A stretch of DNA of 37,587 nucleotides from Fibrobacteraceae bacterium (GCA_017625775.1 JAGAKE010000004.1:1-37587), one strand, 5' to 3'. Counted from the stretch's first letter, positions 17,025 to 25,909 are shown. Translations and numbers: made by a program. The notes: a model not told the origin generated them from the letters alone.

Positions 17025-17351
17025 CTACAGGTAAGTCACTCGCCCAACATCATCTATTGCAATTATGTATTGCTTTTGCAACTGTTTTATGACACCGTCA
17101 ATTTCTTCATCAGTAATTCCACCTCGAAAATTGAACATATCCTTAATAAAACTGGTTAAAGATTTTCTTTTCCCGGGCTTCGACTTTCGAATTCGTTCAA
17201 CAATATTTGGAAATTCTGCGGCAAACTTCGCCGTAGATGAATTCTGTTCCTCCTCTTCTTTTCGTGCCATCTGCAACATCGACTGTGCAAGATGAAGTTT
17301 ATCACGATAAGAAAGAGATTTAGCTAAAGATTCAATTTCTTGATATGTCAT
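17025..17351 (-). CDS. Small protein of unknown function in the helicase-nuclease operon
   Basis: A 108-residue protein. The first 40 residues are helical and charged (MTYQEIESLAKSLSYRDKLH, then a KEEEEQ run). The last 50 residues (GGITDEEIDGVIKQLQKQYI, then IAIDDVGRVTYL) look like a small winged-helix domain. AGAGGA sits 9 bases before the ATG. It lies 22 bases after the CoiA-like gene and 23 bases before the helicase gene, so co-expression is nearly certain. It may be a DNA-binding adaptor or regulator, but I recognise no family. Confidence 0.7.
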   Translation of the reverse strand: MTYQEIESLAKSLSYRDKLHLAQSMLQMARKEEEEQNSSTAKFAAEFPNIVERIRKSKPGKRKSLTSFIKDMFNFRGGITDEEIDGVIKQLQKQYIIAIDDVGRVTYL

Positions 17352-17373
17352 CAGATATTTCCTCTAAAGAAGT

Positions 17374-19038
17374 TTATAACTCTACAATCTCCATTTCTTC
17401 ATTCAGTGCGCTTTCTTGATTTTGAATATTATAATTCATTCTAAAATAGGCACATTCTTCTTTTGGAGGATTATTTTCATTCAATGGGTTTCTAGGCGTT
17501 CCTACCGTTTTATACCGAGAACAAATGTATTCCCCATTCCAACCAACCTTTAAATAGCAACACAATCGACACAGACACAAATCCTTCCACAACACCTTGT
17601 AGCGGAAAAGCAGGAAAACATACATATCGTCAATAAAACCTGTTGTTTTTGTAAAGACTCCTTCCCTTAAAATATTTGTTCTATTATGACTGGAATGTAT
17701 TTCCGTACATTTGACCAAGCCTATATGAATCTTCCCGTTCGCATAAATCGTATATTTTAGAACTTCATTTTGAATTTCTCTTGGTTCCGCCTTTTCTTTG
17801 GACTCCTGATTAAAACCCAAGAAGTGGACGTTCTCAAAACCATTCAACCCTTTTTCCAATTGACAGATATCTTTTTCACTATGAACAGTGACATCAATTA
17901 AGCGGCGTGGAGTGTCAAGCTCAAACTCAAAATTTTCCGTATTGACACGAACTTCTATAGAATCCTTTAATATGTCATCTCTATAAAAGACCAAATCAGT
18001 TCGATATAGAACATCACTGAATTTATAATCTTTTTTGCATTTGAGATAGTGATGCGCTTTCAAATCATATTGTTGAGTTATAGGGGCTTTACAATCCTGA
18101 TTACACGGGCATTTTTCCGCCTGTTTACAAGAACGATATTGGGGTACTTCAATTATAAATTTCGGGGAATCAACGAATGCTTGATGAATCGCAGCAACTG
18201 CAGTATTCCTCAAATACATTTCATCATCACAAGAGACATCTTCTTTAACATGAGCAAATGAGTAATTACTATTGTCATCAACATTTAAAAAAACTTCTTT
18301 GTCGCAATTCGGGCAATGATAAGAATGCTTAATCGCGTCAAATTCTGCAGGAACTCTGAAATCAATCAGCTTGCCAACATCATCAATAGCAAAATGACGC
18401 ACTATTTTTTCGTCATCGGCATCAACCTCATCTTTCTTATGAGAATTATGGTTAAAAGACAGACTAGCTACCAAGCCTATGCCATATTGTTTGCTATATA
18501 TCCATTTTCTATTTTCAGAACTTTGCGTGATAAACTCACGTAATTTTTCTTTATCTTGTTCACAATCTTTCAAGTCAATTTCAATACAATCAATACGAGC
18601 TGAAATAATCTTGCCCGCCTTTTGAGCATCAACTTCATGAGTGCGCTTGAATTCAATCCAAATGATTCTACCGCCATAATAGCCGACACAATCAGGTCTT
18701 AATTTCAAATCAGGAAAGTTTCTTTCCGTTTCCACTTTGTCAAATCGTAATCCGCCTGCATTATCGGGAAGCATAACGCATAAGGATTCTTTTAAAATTT
18801 CCTTTGCCAAACAATGTATTGCTGATTCAACAGCACCAACGCAATCAGCTCCATCTTTATGCGCAAAATGATGAGCTCTTTCATTGCCTCCGTTTTTTGC
18901 CTGAAGCGGGCTCTCACAGCGAGGGCATTTACAACCACAAGAAAAACCATTCAGTACACTATCAATGTGTACCGGTTTCCCATTTGCATCTAGAGCGTAA
19001 ACGAGATTTGGCTTTGGTTTTTTGAGGAGTGGAGACAT
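17374..19038 (-). CDS. CoiA-like nuclease with two tandem zinc-ribbon/nuclease modules
   Basis: A 554-residue protein. Module 1 has a zinc ribbon (CKCPRC, residues 36-41), AHHFAHK (55-61) and a PD-(D/E)XK core with D116 (RPDCVGYYGGRIIW), E129 and K131 (IEFKRTHEVD). This is the layout of CoiA-family competence proteins. Module 2 repeats the order: CPNC (242-245), YSFAHVK, a helix like IHQAFV, RTDLVFY with D348, and E362-V-R364, where the catalytic Lys is replaced by Arg. The second module therefore looks degenerate. A further cysteine cluster lies at 310-340 and another near 500. The gene starts on the DUF1016 stop codon (TAATG), implying tight coupling. In this island a defence nuclease is more likely than a role in transformation. 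Confidence 0.75.
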   Translation of the reverse strand: MSPLLKKPKPNLVYALDANGKPVHIDSVLNGFSCGCKCPRCESPLQAKNGGNERAHHFAHKDGADCVGAVESAIHCLAKEILKESLCVMLPDNAGGLRFDKVETERNFPDLKLRPDCVGYYGGRIIWIEFKRTHEVDAQKAGKIISARIDCIEIDLKDCEQDKEKLREFITQSSENRKWIYSKQYGIGLVASLSFNHNSHKKDEVDADDEKIVRHFAIDDVGKLIDFRVPAEFDAIKHSYHCPNCDKEVFLNVDDNSNYSFAHVKEDVSCDDEMYLRNTAVAAIHQAFVDSPKFIIEVPQYRSCKQAEKCPCNQDCKAPITQQYDLKAHHYLKCKKDYKFSDVLYRTDLVFYRDDILKDSIEVRVNTENFEFELDTPRRLIDVTVHSEKDICQLEKGLNGFENVHFLGFNQESKEKAEPREIQNEVLKYTIYANGKIHIGLVKCTEIHSSHNRTNILREGVFTKTTGFIDDMYVFLLFRYKVLWKDLCLCRLCCYLKVGWNGEYICSRYKTVGTPRNPLNENNPPKEECAYFRMNYNIQNQESALNEEMEIVEL

Positions 19039-20150
19039 TAGCCATCCTTAGGGCCGTCAATTAATCCCGATTCCAGTTCGTTGATTGTCGGAATTAAGCC
19101 TTCAACTTTTGCAGGGTATAATTTTTCAAGTTCAAAATCTGAAATACCTATTGGCTGGTTGCTTGATTCCAACGCATATTGGGCTAACAAGCGATCTTTA
19201 CTTTTACAAATAAGCAGACCAATTGTAGGGTTATCCTCTTCACGCTTTAAAATGTGATTTGCGGAAACAACATATCCACCTAATTGACCCACATCTTGAA
19301 AATCGAATTCACCCATCTTAACTTCAATAACGACATAACATCTAAGAGTAAGGTGATAGAATAGCAAATCAATAAATTTTTCTTTTTTTCCGATCTGCAG
19401 TCTATATTCCTTGCCCACATAGGCAAAACCAGACCCCAGCTCTATCAAGAAATTAGTGATATTGGAAAGTAAAGCCGACTTTAGCTGTTTTTCGTTATAT
19501 TCCTTTGTCACGCCGGCAAAAGCGAAGCTATAAGGGTCCTTTGTAATTTCCTTCGCAAGATCGCTAGTCGGAGATGGTAAAGTTTTCGAAAAATTGGTAA
19601 TCGCCTTGCCCTGTCGCTCATATAGGTTTGAATCGATCCAATTCATAAGCGAAGAACGGCTCCACCCATTTTCAACAATCTGCCCTACAAAGAAAAGCGC
19701 TTTGGGCGGATTGTCAGAGAATTTGTCAATGAGCAAACGATGGTGGCCCCATGGTACTTTAGGCAATTCTTCCGCAACTTGCGGAAATATTTGCAGATAC
19801 AACTCTTCCGCAACTTGCGGAAACAATTTCTTGGGATCTGAATATAGTTGATAAAATCGCTTTGCATATCTCAAATTCCCTTCTGTCAGCCCCTCCGCAT
19901 CTGGCAATAACTTTCTTAAATCGCGGCTAAGAGTGGCATAAAATTTGGTGCCATACTTATTATCAATCTGCTTTTCAAAGATGTCCTTTCCAACGCTATA
20001 ATAAAATTTCAACTGCTCCGAATTGATGTGAACAGAAGCCTTGATCAAATAGCTTTTATATCTTGATGACAACTGTTTGACCCATTCAAGATAATCCTTA
20101 TCGAGAATGGTTAAAGATTGTTTTTGCCCGTTTTCACTTTTTCTACTCAT
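19038..20150 (-). CDS. DUF1016 (YhcG-type) PD-(D/E)XK nuclease
   Basis: A 370-residue protein. The N-terminal DUF1016 domain includes FYYSVGKDIFEKQ, TLSRDLRKLLPDAEGLTEGN and VPWGHHRLLIDK. The C-terminal YhcG nuclease domain has GFAYVGKEYRLQIGKKEKFI, DLLFYH and CYVVIEVKMGEFDFQDVGQL, with the catalytic D, E-x-K. Such proteins are frequent in restriction and defence loci. Unusually, the motif FPQVAEEL occurs twice, 12 residues apart, just before VPWGHH. Each copy is encoded by a 17-base palindrome. It heads the four-gene run ending in the helicase, with an 11-bp repeat cluster just upstream. Confidence 0.87.
   Translation of the reverse strand: MSRKSENGQKQSLTILDKDYLEWVKQLSSRYKSYLIKASVHINSEQLKFYYSVGKDIFEKQIDNKYGTKFYATLSRDLRKLLPDAEGLTEGNLRYAKRFYQLYSDPKKLFPQVAEELYLQIFPQVAEELPKVPWGHHRLLIDKFSDNPPKALFFVGQIVENGWSRSSLMNWIDSNLYERQGKAITNFSKTLPSPTSDLAKEITKDPYSFAFAGVTKEYNEKQLKSALLSNITNFLIELGSGFAYVGKEYRLQIGKKEKFIDLLFYHLTLRCYVVIEVKMGEFDFQDVGQLGGYVVSANHILKREEDNPTIGLLICKSKDRLLAQYALESSNQPIGISDFELEKLYPAKVEGLIPTINELESGLIDGPKDG
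19770..19822. repeat. Two copies of a 17-bp palindrome inside the DUF1016 gene
   Basis: TTCCGCAACTTGCGGAA occurs at 19770-19786 and again at 19806-19822. Each copy is itself an inverted repeat (TTCCGCA/TGCGGAA). The 36-bp period equals 12 codons, so copies can be gained or lost without breaking the frame. Confidence 0.9.
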
Positions 20151-20269
20151 GCAAGACCTCTCACGCTAAATATACTCACAATCAGATGTCACAAAATGTC
20201 AAACCGGCGTTTTTCCGAAAAAAAACATTCTCTCGTCTGAAATTTTGCCGTTTTTCGTTCAATTTCGCC

Positions 20270-20302
20270 AATTTTCGTCTAAAGTTCGTCTAAGTTTCGT
20301 CT
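20270..20302. repeat. Three 11-bp direct repeats upstream of the DUF1016 operon
   Basis: AATTTTCGTCT, AAAGTTCGTCT and AAGTTTCGTCT follow each other with no spacer (11-bp period, one helical turn). Looser copies of TTCG and CGTCTGAA lie at 20230-20265. The position, 120 bases before the DUF1016 ATG, suits a regulator binding array. They might also be the relic of a repeat-rich coding tail. Confidence 0.55.
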
Positions 20303-20311
20303 GTAAATTAG

Positions 20312-20728
20312 CTATTTAGACGGGCGAGGGCAATAGATTGAACCGTTAGTTTTCAGGTCGGATTCAAGAAGCTTTGAGAACTCCTTCTGCTTTCCGATTT
20401 CTGCGATGCAAAGCTCTGCAATCTTGTTCTTCGTCTCGCGATTCATCACCGCAACAAGCTGCTTGCTGATTTGCGGAGCGATATGCCCCCACGTTTCGTG
20501 GTCGCCGCGTTCCACTTCCAAGATAAACCATCGGTTTCCCTTGAAATCCACAATGATGCCATCGGGAACAGTCCCCTTGCCACCAGAAGTGCGAATCAAA
20601 CTTTTCGGCAGCAAGATGGAATAGTCGCCAAAGAGAAGCTTGAAGTTCTTAACGACAACCTTCTCGACCTCTTCTTCGGTCTTGAATTGAACCTTGGAAT
20701 AGAATGTACCTGCGGGAGTGAAGAGCAT
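20312..20728 (-). CDS. Short PD-(D/E)XK nuclease-like protein, possibly truncated
   Basis: A 138-residue protein. The motif GTVPDGIIVDFKGNRWFILE with the following VERGDHETWGH gives the P-D...E-x-E pattern of a restriction-type nuclease strand pair, although the usual Lys is Glu. The homologues I recall are longer, and the terminal YCPRPSK does not look like a domain end, so this may be a truncated form. It ends in TAG. In the same frame a further run of about 45 codons continues beyond, broken by a second TAG. It starts 12 bases after the HNH gene, in what appears to be the same transcript as the Septu-like pair. Confidence 0.6.
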   Translation of the reverse strand: MLFTPAGTFYSKVQFKTEEEVEKVVVKNFKLLFGDYSILLPKSLIRTSGGKGTVPDGIIVDFKGNRWFILEVERGDHETWGHIAPQISKQLVAVMNRETKNKIAELCIAEIGKQKEFSKLLESDLKTNGSIYCPRPSK

Positions 20729-20740
20729 GGGGAGAGTCCT

Positions 20741-21790
20741 TTATACCTCGATTTTAGGAGCTAATTTTTCTAATTGAATTGCAATATCTTGTTTCATCTT
20801 TGTCAAGGGTCTTTTCAAGATGTCTTTCGGATCTCTATAATATCCATAAAAAAAACGATGCAGTAGATCTGGATCAATAACCAAATCTTTAGGCAATGAC
20901 TTTCTTAACAAATCTAAATAAGATACACCATTAGACACCTTTTTCCAAAATAATTCTTCCACTTCATCTTTAAACGAATCATACACTTCTTCGACATGAA
21001 AGCACTCGTAATTTTTTATTTTAGATGCAAAATGCATTTTTAAGCACTCACGCTGATGGGTATTTACATATTCAATGACATCTTCTTCCTTAAGAAAAAA
21101 AGAAAATAATGAAGGAGCATTGTTTATATTTGTGAAAAGATTAAATGGAATATCTCCATCTTCTTTCCATAAATTACAAGAACTACAGCTCGGATGTAAA
21201 TTAAAAAAAGAAATACTCAAAAAGGGGTGCTTGGATTTTGGCCAATAATGATCTAATTCGAAACGTCCCTTACCATCCATTTCATATTCACCATTTGCTT
21301 TTTTTATCGCATTGCCTAATTTATCATATTTTTTTAAATGGCAAGTTGAAATAAATTCAGCATTACAATATACGCATGTTTTTATGGATAGTTTATCTAA
21401 ATATTTAGGGTATATATATCTTCTTATATCTGAATAATGCAGGTAATACGTAATCCATTCATGAAATAGACGAGTTGTCTCTCCTATTTTTATTTTCATA
21501 TTTAAATCATAATCACGTAAAGCAAAAAAACTTTTTTTTTCTACATTTTTGAATTCTTGTGGTTCCAACATTAACAAACTTTTTTTTCCAAATACACCTT
21601 TGGGTTCCAACATTCCGAGAATACTTCTGACATAACCCATTAAAATGCAGCTGTTAGGCAAATGAGATGTTAAAAGAAAGTTGTATAATTTATTCAATCC
21701 TTTTTTTATACTAGTTAAATATCCTGTATTCACCTCTTTTTCATATTCAGCAGCAATTTGCCTGACAGAATCAATCTCTATTTGCAGCAT
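20741..21790 (-). CDS. HNH nuclease of a Septu-like system (PtuB type)
   Basis: A 349-residue protein with a central HNH domain: CVYC (139-142), FELDHYWPKSKHP with the catalytic D180-H181, then NLHPSCSSCN, in which CSSC (202-205) completes the zinc site. The flanking parts are helical and unassigned. The gene overlaps the end of the upstream ATPase gene by 20 bases and has a GGGGAGAG ribosome site inside it. An AAA ATPase followed by an overlapping HNH gene is the layout of Septu (PtuA/PtuB). It probably cuts DNA, or possibly RNA, when the ATPase complex senses infection. Confidence 0.78.
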   Translation of the reverse strand: MLQIEIDSVRQIAAEYEKEVNTGYLTSIKKGLNKLYNFLLTSHLPNSCILMGYVRSILGMLEPKGVFGKKSLLMLEPQEFKNVEKKSFFALRDYDLNMKIKIGETTRLFHEWITYYLHYSDIRRYIYPKYLDKLSIKTCVYCNAEFISTCHLKKYDKLGNAIKKANGEYEMDGKGRFELDHYWPKSKHPFLSISFFNLHPSCSSCNLWKEDGDIPFNLFTNINNAPSLFSFFLKEEDVIEYVNTHQRECLKMHFASKIKNYECFHVEEVYDSFKDEVEELFWKKVSNGVSYLDLLRKSLPKDLVIDPDLLHRFFYGYYRDPKDILKRPLTKMKQDIAIQLEKLAPKIEV

Positions 21791-23885
21791 CTCTCTCCCC
21801 TTCTTTTTTTAGTAATAACAATAGACTTTCTTTAACAATTGGTTCACTAACAACTTCAGAAATAAATATCTTCGCTTTATCTTTATTCCAAAAAGAATCT
21901 TCTTGTCGCCCTGATTTTATAAAAGAAACCAATGTTTTTATTTTTTCTTGAGCAAAGGCTCCAATAAATCCATTTTTTAAGAAGAAACTATTCTTAACAA
22001 GATCATTTAAATTTGCACCAAATGTTTTTTGAGCATTTATCCCTTTAAAAACACCCTCTTCTAGATATAACAAATGTGAATCTAAAATATCTGATAATAA
22101 AAATGGAGAATGTGTAATAAAAACGACATTGAACATTGTCATTGGATTTTTTTCTATAAGTCCATTCAATGTCTTTATTAACCGATTTATAAAAATACGT
22201 TGAAACTCCATATGAAAACACAATTCTGCCTCATCAAAAACCAAATTTATATTTTGGTATTTGATTCTATTCTCAGGAACGGACAATAAATTTCGTATAT
22301 GGTAAAAATGCGTCGAAATGGTCTGAAACATTTGATGCTCTCCCGAACTTAGGCGAGCTAGATTAATACCTTTTTTGTCTCCTTTTTTCAGAAAAACATC
22401 ATACTTAAAAATACGAGGCGGCAAGGTATTAACAATATCATCAATACTTGATAATTCTAAATCAAAATTCGATTTATATTTTTTGTAATTAAAACCACGT
22501 TTCCAATCAACCCAAGAAATATTTTTATAATGAGAATCTTGGCGTAAAAAACGAACAACTTGTTTAATTTTCGTTGCGATATGAGAAGGGTCTTTATCTA
22601 TGGCACAACACAATGCAACTAGATTTGTTTTTCGCACCTCAAAAGGTCCATCGAAAATGGATTGTTCGCCCCCCCTTCTAAAATTACGATATACATCATA
22701 CAACTTTACAATTTTTTCTAATTTCAGTTTTAAATACAACAAAGCAATCCTTTGGCTCTTAGGGCTAGCCTTTTCATATATCGAATTATACTCCCAGCCC
22801 ATTTCTAGGCATCGTTCTCTATACGTCGAATCAAACTGCCAAACACTAATACCAAAAGACACCATAATCGCACCAATTTCACTTTCTGGATTTTCTATTT
22901 CTGAATCAACCCATTTTAAAATTTCATTGATGTTTTTTACAGCAAATTTCCTTTTTACATAATCTTCATCTAACTCATAATGTATATAATCTAATTCATA
23001 ATCATCAAAAAAAGGAACACCCTTATTATCAGCATCAATTAATTGAGCGATAATTCGATATTTAGACAGTTCAAGTTCATTTTCCATATCAATTGAACCT
23101 TTATGCCTATAAGGATTCAATACTATAGAACGAACATACCCATCATTTTTATGAAATATACTATTAATCCAAATTTTTTCTTTATTATCATTTTTATCTC
23201 TATCCTCATCCCACGAATATCCATAACTATTAACATTCCATGAAAGATCATCTTTCTTTTCATCATGATTATAAACATGCGTAGGACATTTATAGTTAGA
23301 CGGAATGAATGACTGTATAGAATAATTAGACACTATTGTATAAAAAAACTGTTTTGCAATATTACTAATACAAGATACTTCACTAGACCAGTCAAAATCC
23401 TTTATAGTCCTTAAATCATTTAATTGAAACAATTCTACATTCTCAAAAGGGACTTTGTCTGTTTCTCTTTTTTGAAAGAAAACCTTATCTTTGTCACACT
23501 GAATCTTATACTCAACATTTTCTATGGAATAATACAAACCAGCTTCAACATCATCTACAAAACACAAAGATTCCGCACCACTTCTATCATGACTGCGTTC
23601 AAACATGTAGGAAAAATTATTAATAATGATATACATCAAGTCCAAAATTGAACTTTTACCACTGCCATTCAAACCAACAATCGCTTGAATGTTAATATTT
23701 TCCCCATAAAAATTTGGAAGTTTATTCTGAATAGAACGCTCATTCCTAACCAAATTTTCAGAAAAGTCATCCTGAATGTAGTAATCGTTAAAGAAATATC
23801 TTCTAGAAGACAAATTCTTATAAAGGTTTTTATTTCTTTCTTCTGCAGGAACATTTATTTCAAGGCAATTAATACTAAAACTCAT
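21771..23885 (-). CDS. SMC-like AAA ATPase of a Septu-like system (PtuA type)
   Basis: A 704-residue ABC/SMC-class ATPase: Walker A GLNGSGKSS (71-79), signature NLARLSSGEHQMF, Walker B INLVFDEAELCFH and the H-loop VFITHSPFLLSDIL. A large insert of about 400 residues separates the two halves. It is longer than most PtuA proteins I recall, so it may be a Septu variant or a related OLD-like family without the TOPRIM domain. GGAG precedes the ATG. It lies 34 bases after the HNH_2 gene and overlaps the HNH gene by 20 bases, arguing that the ATPase and HNH form one toxin-like complex. Confidence 0.8.
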   Translation of the reverse strand: MSFSINCLEINVPAEERNKNLYKNLSSRRYFFNDYYIQDDFSENLVRNERSIQNKLPNFYGENINIQAIVGLNGSGKSSILDLMYIIINNFSYMFERSHDRSGAESLCFVDDVEAGLYYSIENVEYKIQCDKDKVFFQKRETDKVPFENVELFQLNDLRTIKDFDWSSEVSCISNIAKQFFYTIVSNYSIQSFIPSNYKCPTHVYNHDEKKDDLSWNVNSYGYSWDEDRDKNDNKEKIWINSIFHKNDGYVRSIVLNPYRHKGSIDMENELELSKYRIIAQLIDADNKGVPFFDDYELDYIHYELDEDYVKRKFAVKNINEILKWVDSEIENPESEIGAIMVSFGISVWQFDSTYRERCLEMGWEYNSIYEKASPKSQRIALLYLKLKLEKIVKLYDVYRNFRRGGEQSIFDGPFEVRKTNLVALCCAIDKDPSHIATKIKQVVRFLRQDSHYKNISWVDWKRGFNYKKYKSNFDLELSSIDDIVNTLPPRIFKYDVFLKKGDKKGINLARLSSGEHQMFQTISTHFYHIRNLLSVPENRIKYQNINLVFDEAELCFHMEFQRIFINRLIKTLNGLIEKNPMTMFNVVFITHSPFLLSDILDSHLLYLEEGVFKGINAQKTFGANLNDLVKNSFFLKNGFIGAFAQEKIKTLVSFIKSGRQEDSFWNKDKAKIFISEVVSEPIVKESLLLLLKKEGERDAANRD

Positions 23886-23919
23886 TTATTTCTCCACATA
23901 TAAAAGCTTATTAAGTTTA

Positions 23920-24816
23920 TTAAGTTCGATTGATTTCTTTTTTCTTAAATCTATTGCGATGTTCTTCCAAAAAAAATTGAACTTTCTTCCGATCAATTTC
24001 ATCCAATATTTCATAATTAACAATCATATCTTTTGTAATACCCATTTTTCTGCAATCCTCTTCTAACCCTGCAGCAATCTTTATTTTCCAATTTTTGTCG
24101 AAGGTTATAAGAAACTTGTCAAAAAGAGCATCTAAATTTGCAGAAAGCAACAAACCATTGTGTGAATCCGTTTTTTCATCTAGATTACAATCGCGCCAAG
24201 GTTTAGCATGACTTGCTACAAGAACTTCTTTTATAGAGCATCCAGTTACAGAGCAAGCATTTTGCCATAACTCCAACATATCATCGCGAAATTTTCCTTG
24301 ACCAACACGAGCCCAAGATTGCTGTAAACGTTCGGTAATTTTATCATCAGAAAAATGACATACCCTTCTTATTTCTGGATGGTCAAAAAATTTTTTTATA
24401 GATTCACGCTCTGAACCTTCTTTTATATATAAACTTAAATAGTATTCACCTTCGCAATATTGAAAAGTCAATTCATTTGGACTTGGTTCTTTAACATTAT
24501 CGCAACCACAATCCCAACATGCTTTTCTATAATAGTCTGTTCTTTCATAGTCAGGAAAATACTTATCAAAAGTCTTCTTTGTAAAATAAACAGATAAACA
24601 ATAGCTCCATTTTTCCCATTTTTCAAGCCACAAAGAAAAGCCCTGACCATTTCGCCCAGCTTTTTTCAATTCTCTAAAATAGGAACATCCCTTGACAGCA
24701 CCCTCTTGAATTTTTTCATTTTTTAAACCAAAAAGATTTTTTGTAAAAAATTCATCTACGAAGTAATCTATTTCTATTTCTGCTTCTTTTAGTGTCATAT
24801 TAGATTTTTTCACCAT
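23920..24816 (-). CDS. HNH_2-type endonuclease next to the TIR gene
   Basis: A 298-residue protein. The C-terminal half is an HNH_2 domain: RVGQGKFRDDMLELWQNACS, VTGCSIKEVLVASHAKPWRD (SH at 202-203) and SHNGLLLSANLDALFDKFLI. This is the nuclease domain often seen at the end of restriction and effector proteins. The N-terminal 165 residues are unassigned and carry a CWDCGC cysteine cluster near residue 100; they could be a sensor domain. It starts 14 bases after the TIR gene, which suggests a two-protein unit: the TIR enzyme may make or remove a nucleotide signal and this nuclease may be the effector. That link is inference. Confidence 0.8.
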   Translation of the reverse strand: MVKKSNMTLKEAEIEIDYFVDEFFTKNLFGLKNEKIQEGAVKGCSYFRELKKAGRNGQGFSLWLEKWEKWSYCLSVYFTKKTFDKYFPDYERTDYYRKACWDCGCDNVKEPSPNELTFQYCEGEYYLSLYIKEGSERESIKKFFDHPEIRRVCHFSDDKITERLQQSWARVGQGKFRDDMLELWQNACSVTGCSIKEVLVASHAKPWRDCNLDEKTDSHNGLLLSANLDALFDKFLITFDKNWKIKIAAGLEEDCRKMGITKDMIVNYEILDEIDRKKVQFFLEEHRNRFKKKEINRT

Positions 24817-24830
24817 ACGACTTCATCCCT

Positions 24831-25871
24831 TTAACTATTGCTGATTATTATCTGATTTTTACCATTGCCAATCCATTTTATTTCATACTTTTCATTGGTC
24901 TTGCCGTTTATAAAATCCAATATGGATCCAGCCTGCCCATTTATTTTAAAGCATTTATATACCGATTCATTTTTATTATATGCTGCAATTAATTTTTTTA
25001 TTTGAAGTTCTGTGATATTAGTAGTTCTTTTCAATAACTCAAAATATCTAGCAGAATCAAAAAAACATTCGCTCTTCCTTAATGCAACAATAAGGGAATC
25101 AATCATACGCGGATGATTAACCCATTGCTCACATAGTGAGTCGGCATAACTATCTGTATGCGGAGAAAAAGCTTGAACATGCCCAAAGAAACCTTTAGGA
25201 TCATCACCCATTCTAATAGAAACAAAAGGTGTTCCCTTCAGTTTATTCATACAATATGCAAATCCAATCTCTTGTTGCGTCCAGAATTTTTCATTGTATC
25301 CTTTTGTAATCAAAGCAACAAAAGCATCCATTGAAAGCAACGCATTTTCTATGGTAGCAAGCCATTCCTTATTAGTATCTATATCTTCGTGAGCAACAAA
25401 TGCTGTTATACCATATTTCGCTAAAGATTTTTTCAATTCCGTGGCTTTTGATTTATCTTCAACCTTATGGCTAATAAAAACACGAAAACCCTCTTCCCAC
25501 ATTGATTCGTCAACATTTTTCTTTTCATTTGGAAAGGGAGCTTCATTTACAAGTATTGAAACGCAACAAATTTCCTCACCAGAAATTTTACCGATATCGT
25601 TTATATCTTGCTGAATAGTATTTTCAAATGTTTTTGAAGAAATTCCAATTAATATGTAAGTTTCAAATGGAACTGTTAATATCAATTTATGATAGTATAT
25701 TCCTCCATCATAATCGTCATAATCAACACCAAGTTCAAGTTCTGATTTAGCTTTTTCAATAATTTCCTTTAATGCTGATAATTCAGGTTTTGACGAATAC
25801 CTCGCAAGTAAAGTCCGCATAATAATTGTCAATCTACTTGGGTATATAAATTTCTGATTCGTGTTGTACAT
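24831..25871 (-). CDS. TIR-domain protein
   Basis: A 346-residue protein. The TIR domain starts at FRVFISHKVEDKSKATELKK (about residue 129) and continues with SLAKYGITAFVAHEDIDTNK and FVALITKGYNEKFWTQQEIG. The Glu at about 201 corresponds to the catalytic Glu of NAD-cleaving TIR enzymes. The first 125 residues are an unrecognised mixed domain, and the last 80 are helical with a C-terminal strand pair. TIR enzymes in bacterial immunity either deplete NAD or make signal molecules. No ThsA-like, SAVED or cyclase partner is adjacent. ATG 25871 follows GGAG, so I excluded the TTG three bases earlier. Confidence 0.88.
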   Translation of the reverse strand: MYNTNQKFIYPSRLTIIMRTLLARYSSKPELSALKEIIEKAKSELELGVDYDDYDGGIYYHKLILTVPFETYILIGISSKTFENTIQQDINDIGKISGEEICCVSILVNEAPFPNEKKNVDESMWEEGFRVFISHKVEDKSKATELKKSLAKYGITAFVAHEDIDTNKEWLATIENALLSMDAFVALITKGYNEKFWTQQEIGFAYCMNKLKGTPFVSIRMGDDPKGFFGHVQAFSPHTDSYADSLCEQWVNHPRMIDSLIVALRKSECFFDSARYFELLKRTTNITELQIKKLIAAYNKNESVYKCFKINGQAGSILDFINGKTNEKYEIKWIGNGKNQIIISNS

Positions 25872-25909
25872 CAATTCTCCACTTTTTTTAAGAGATCGTG
25901 TGTTTCTCG

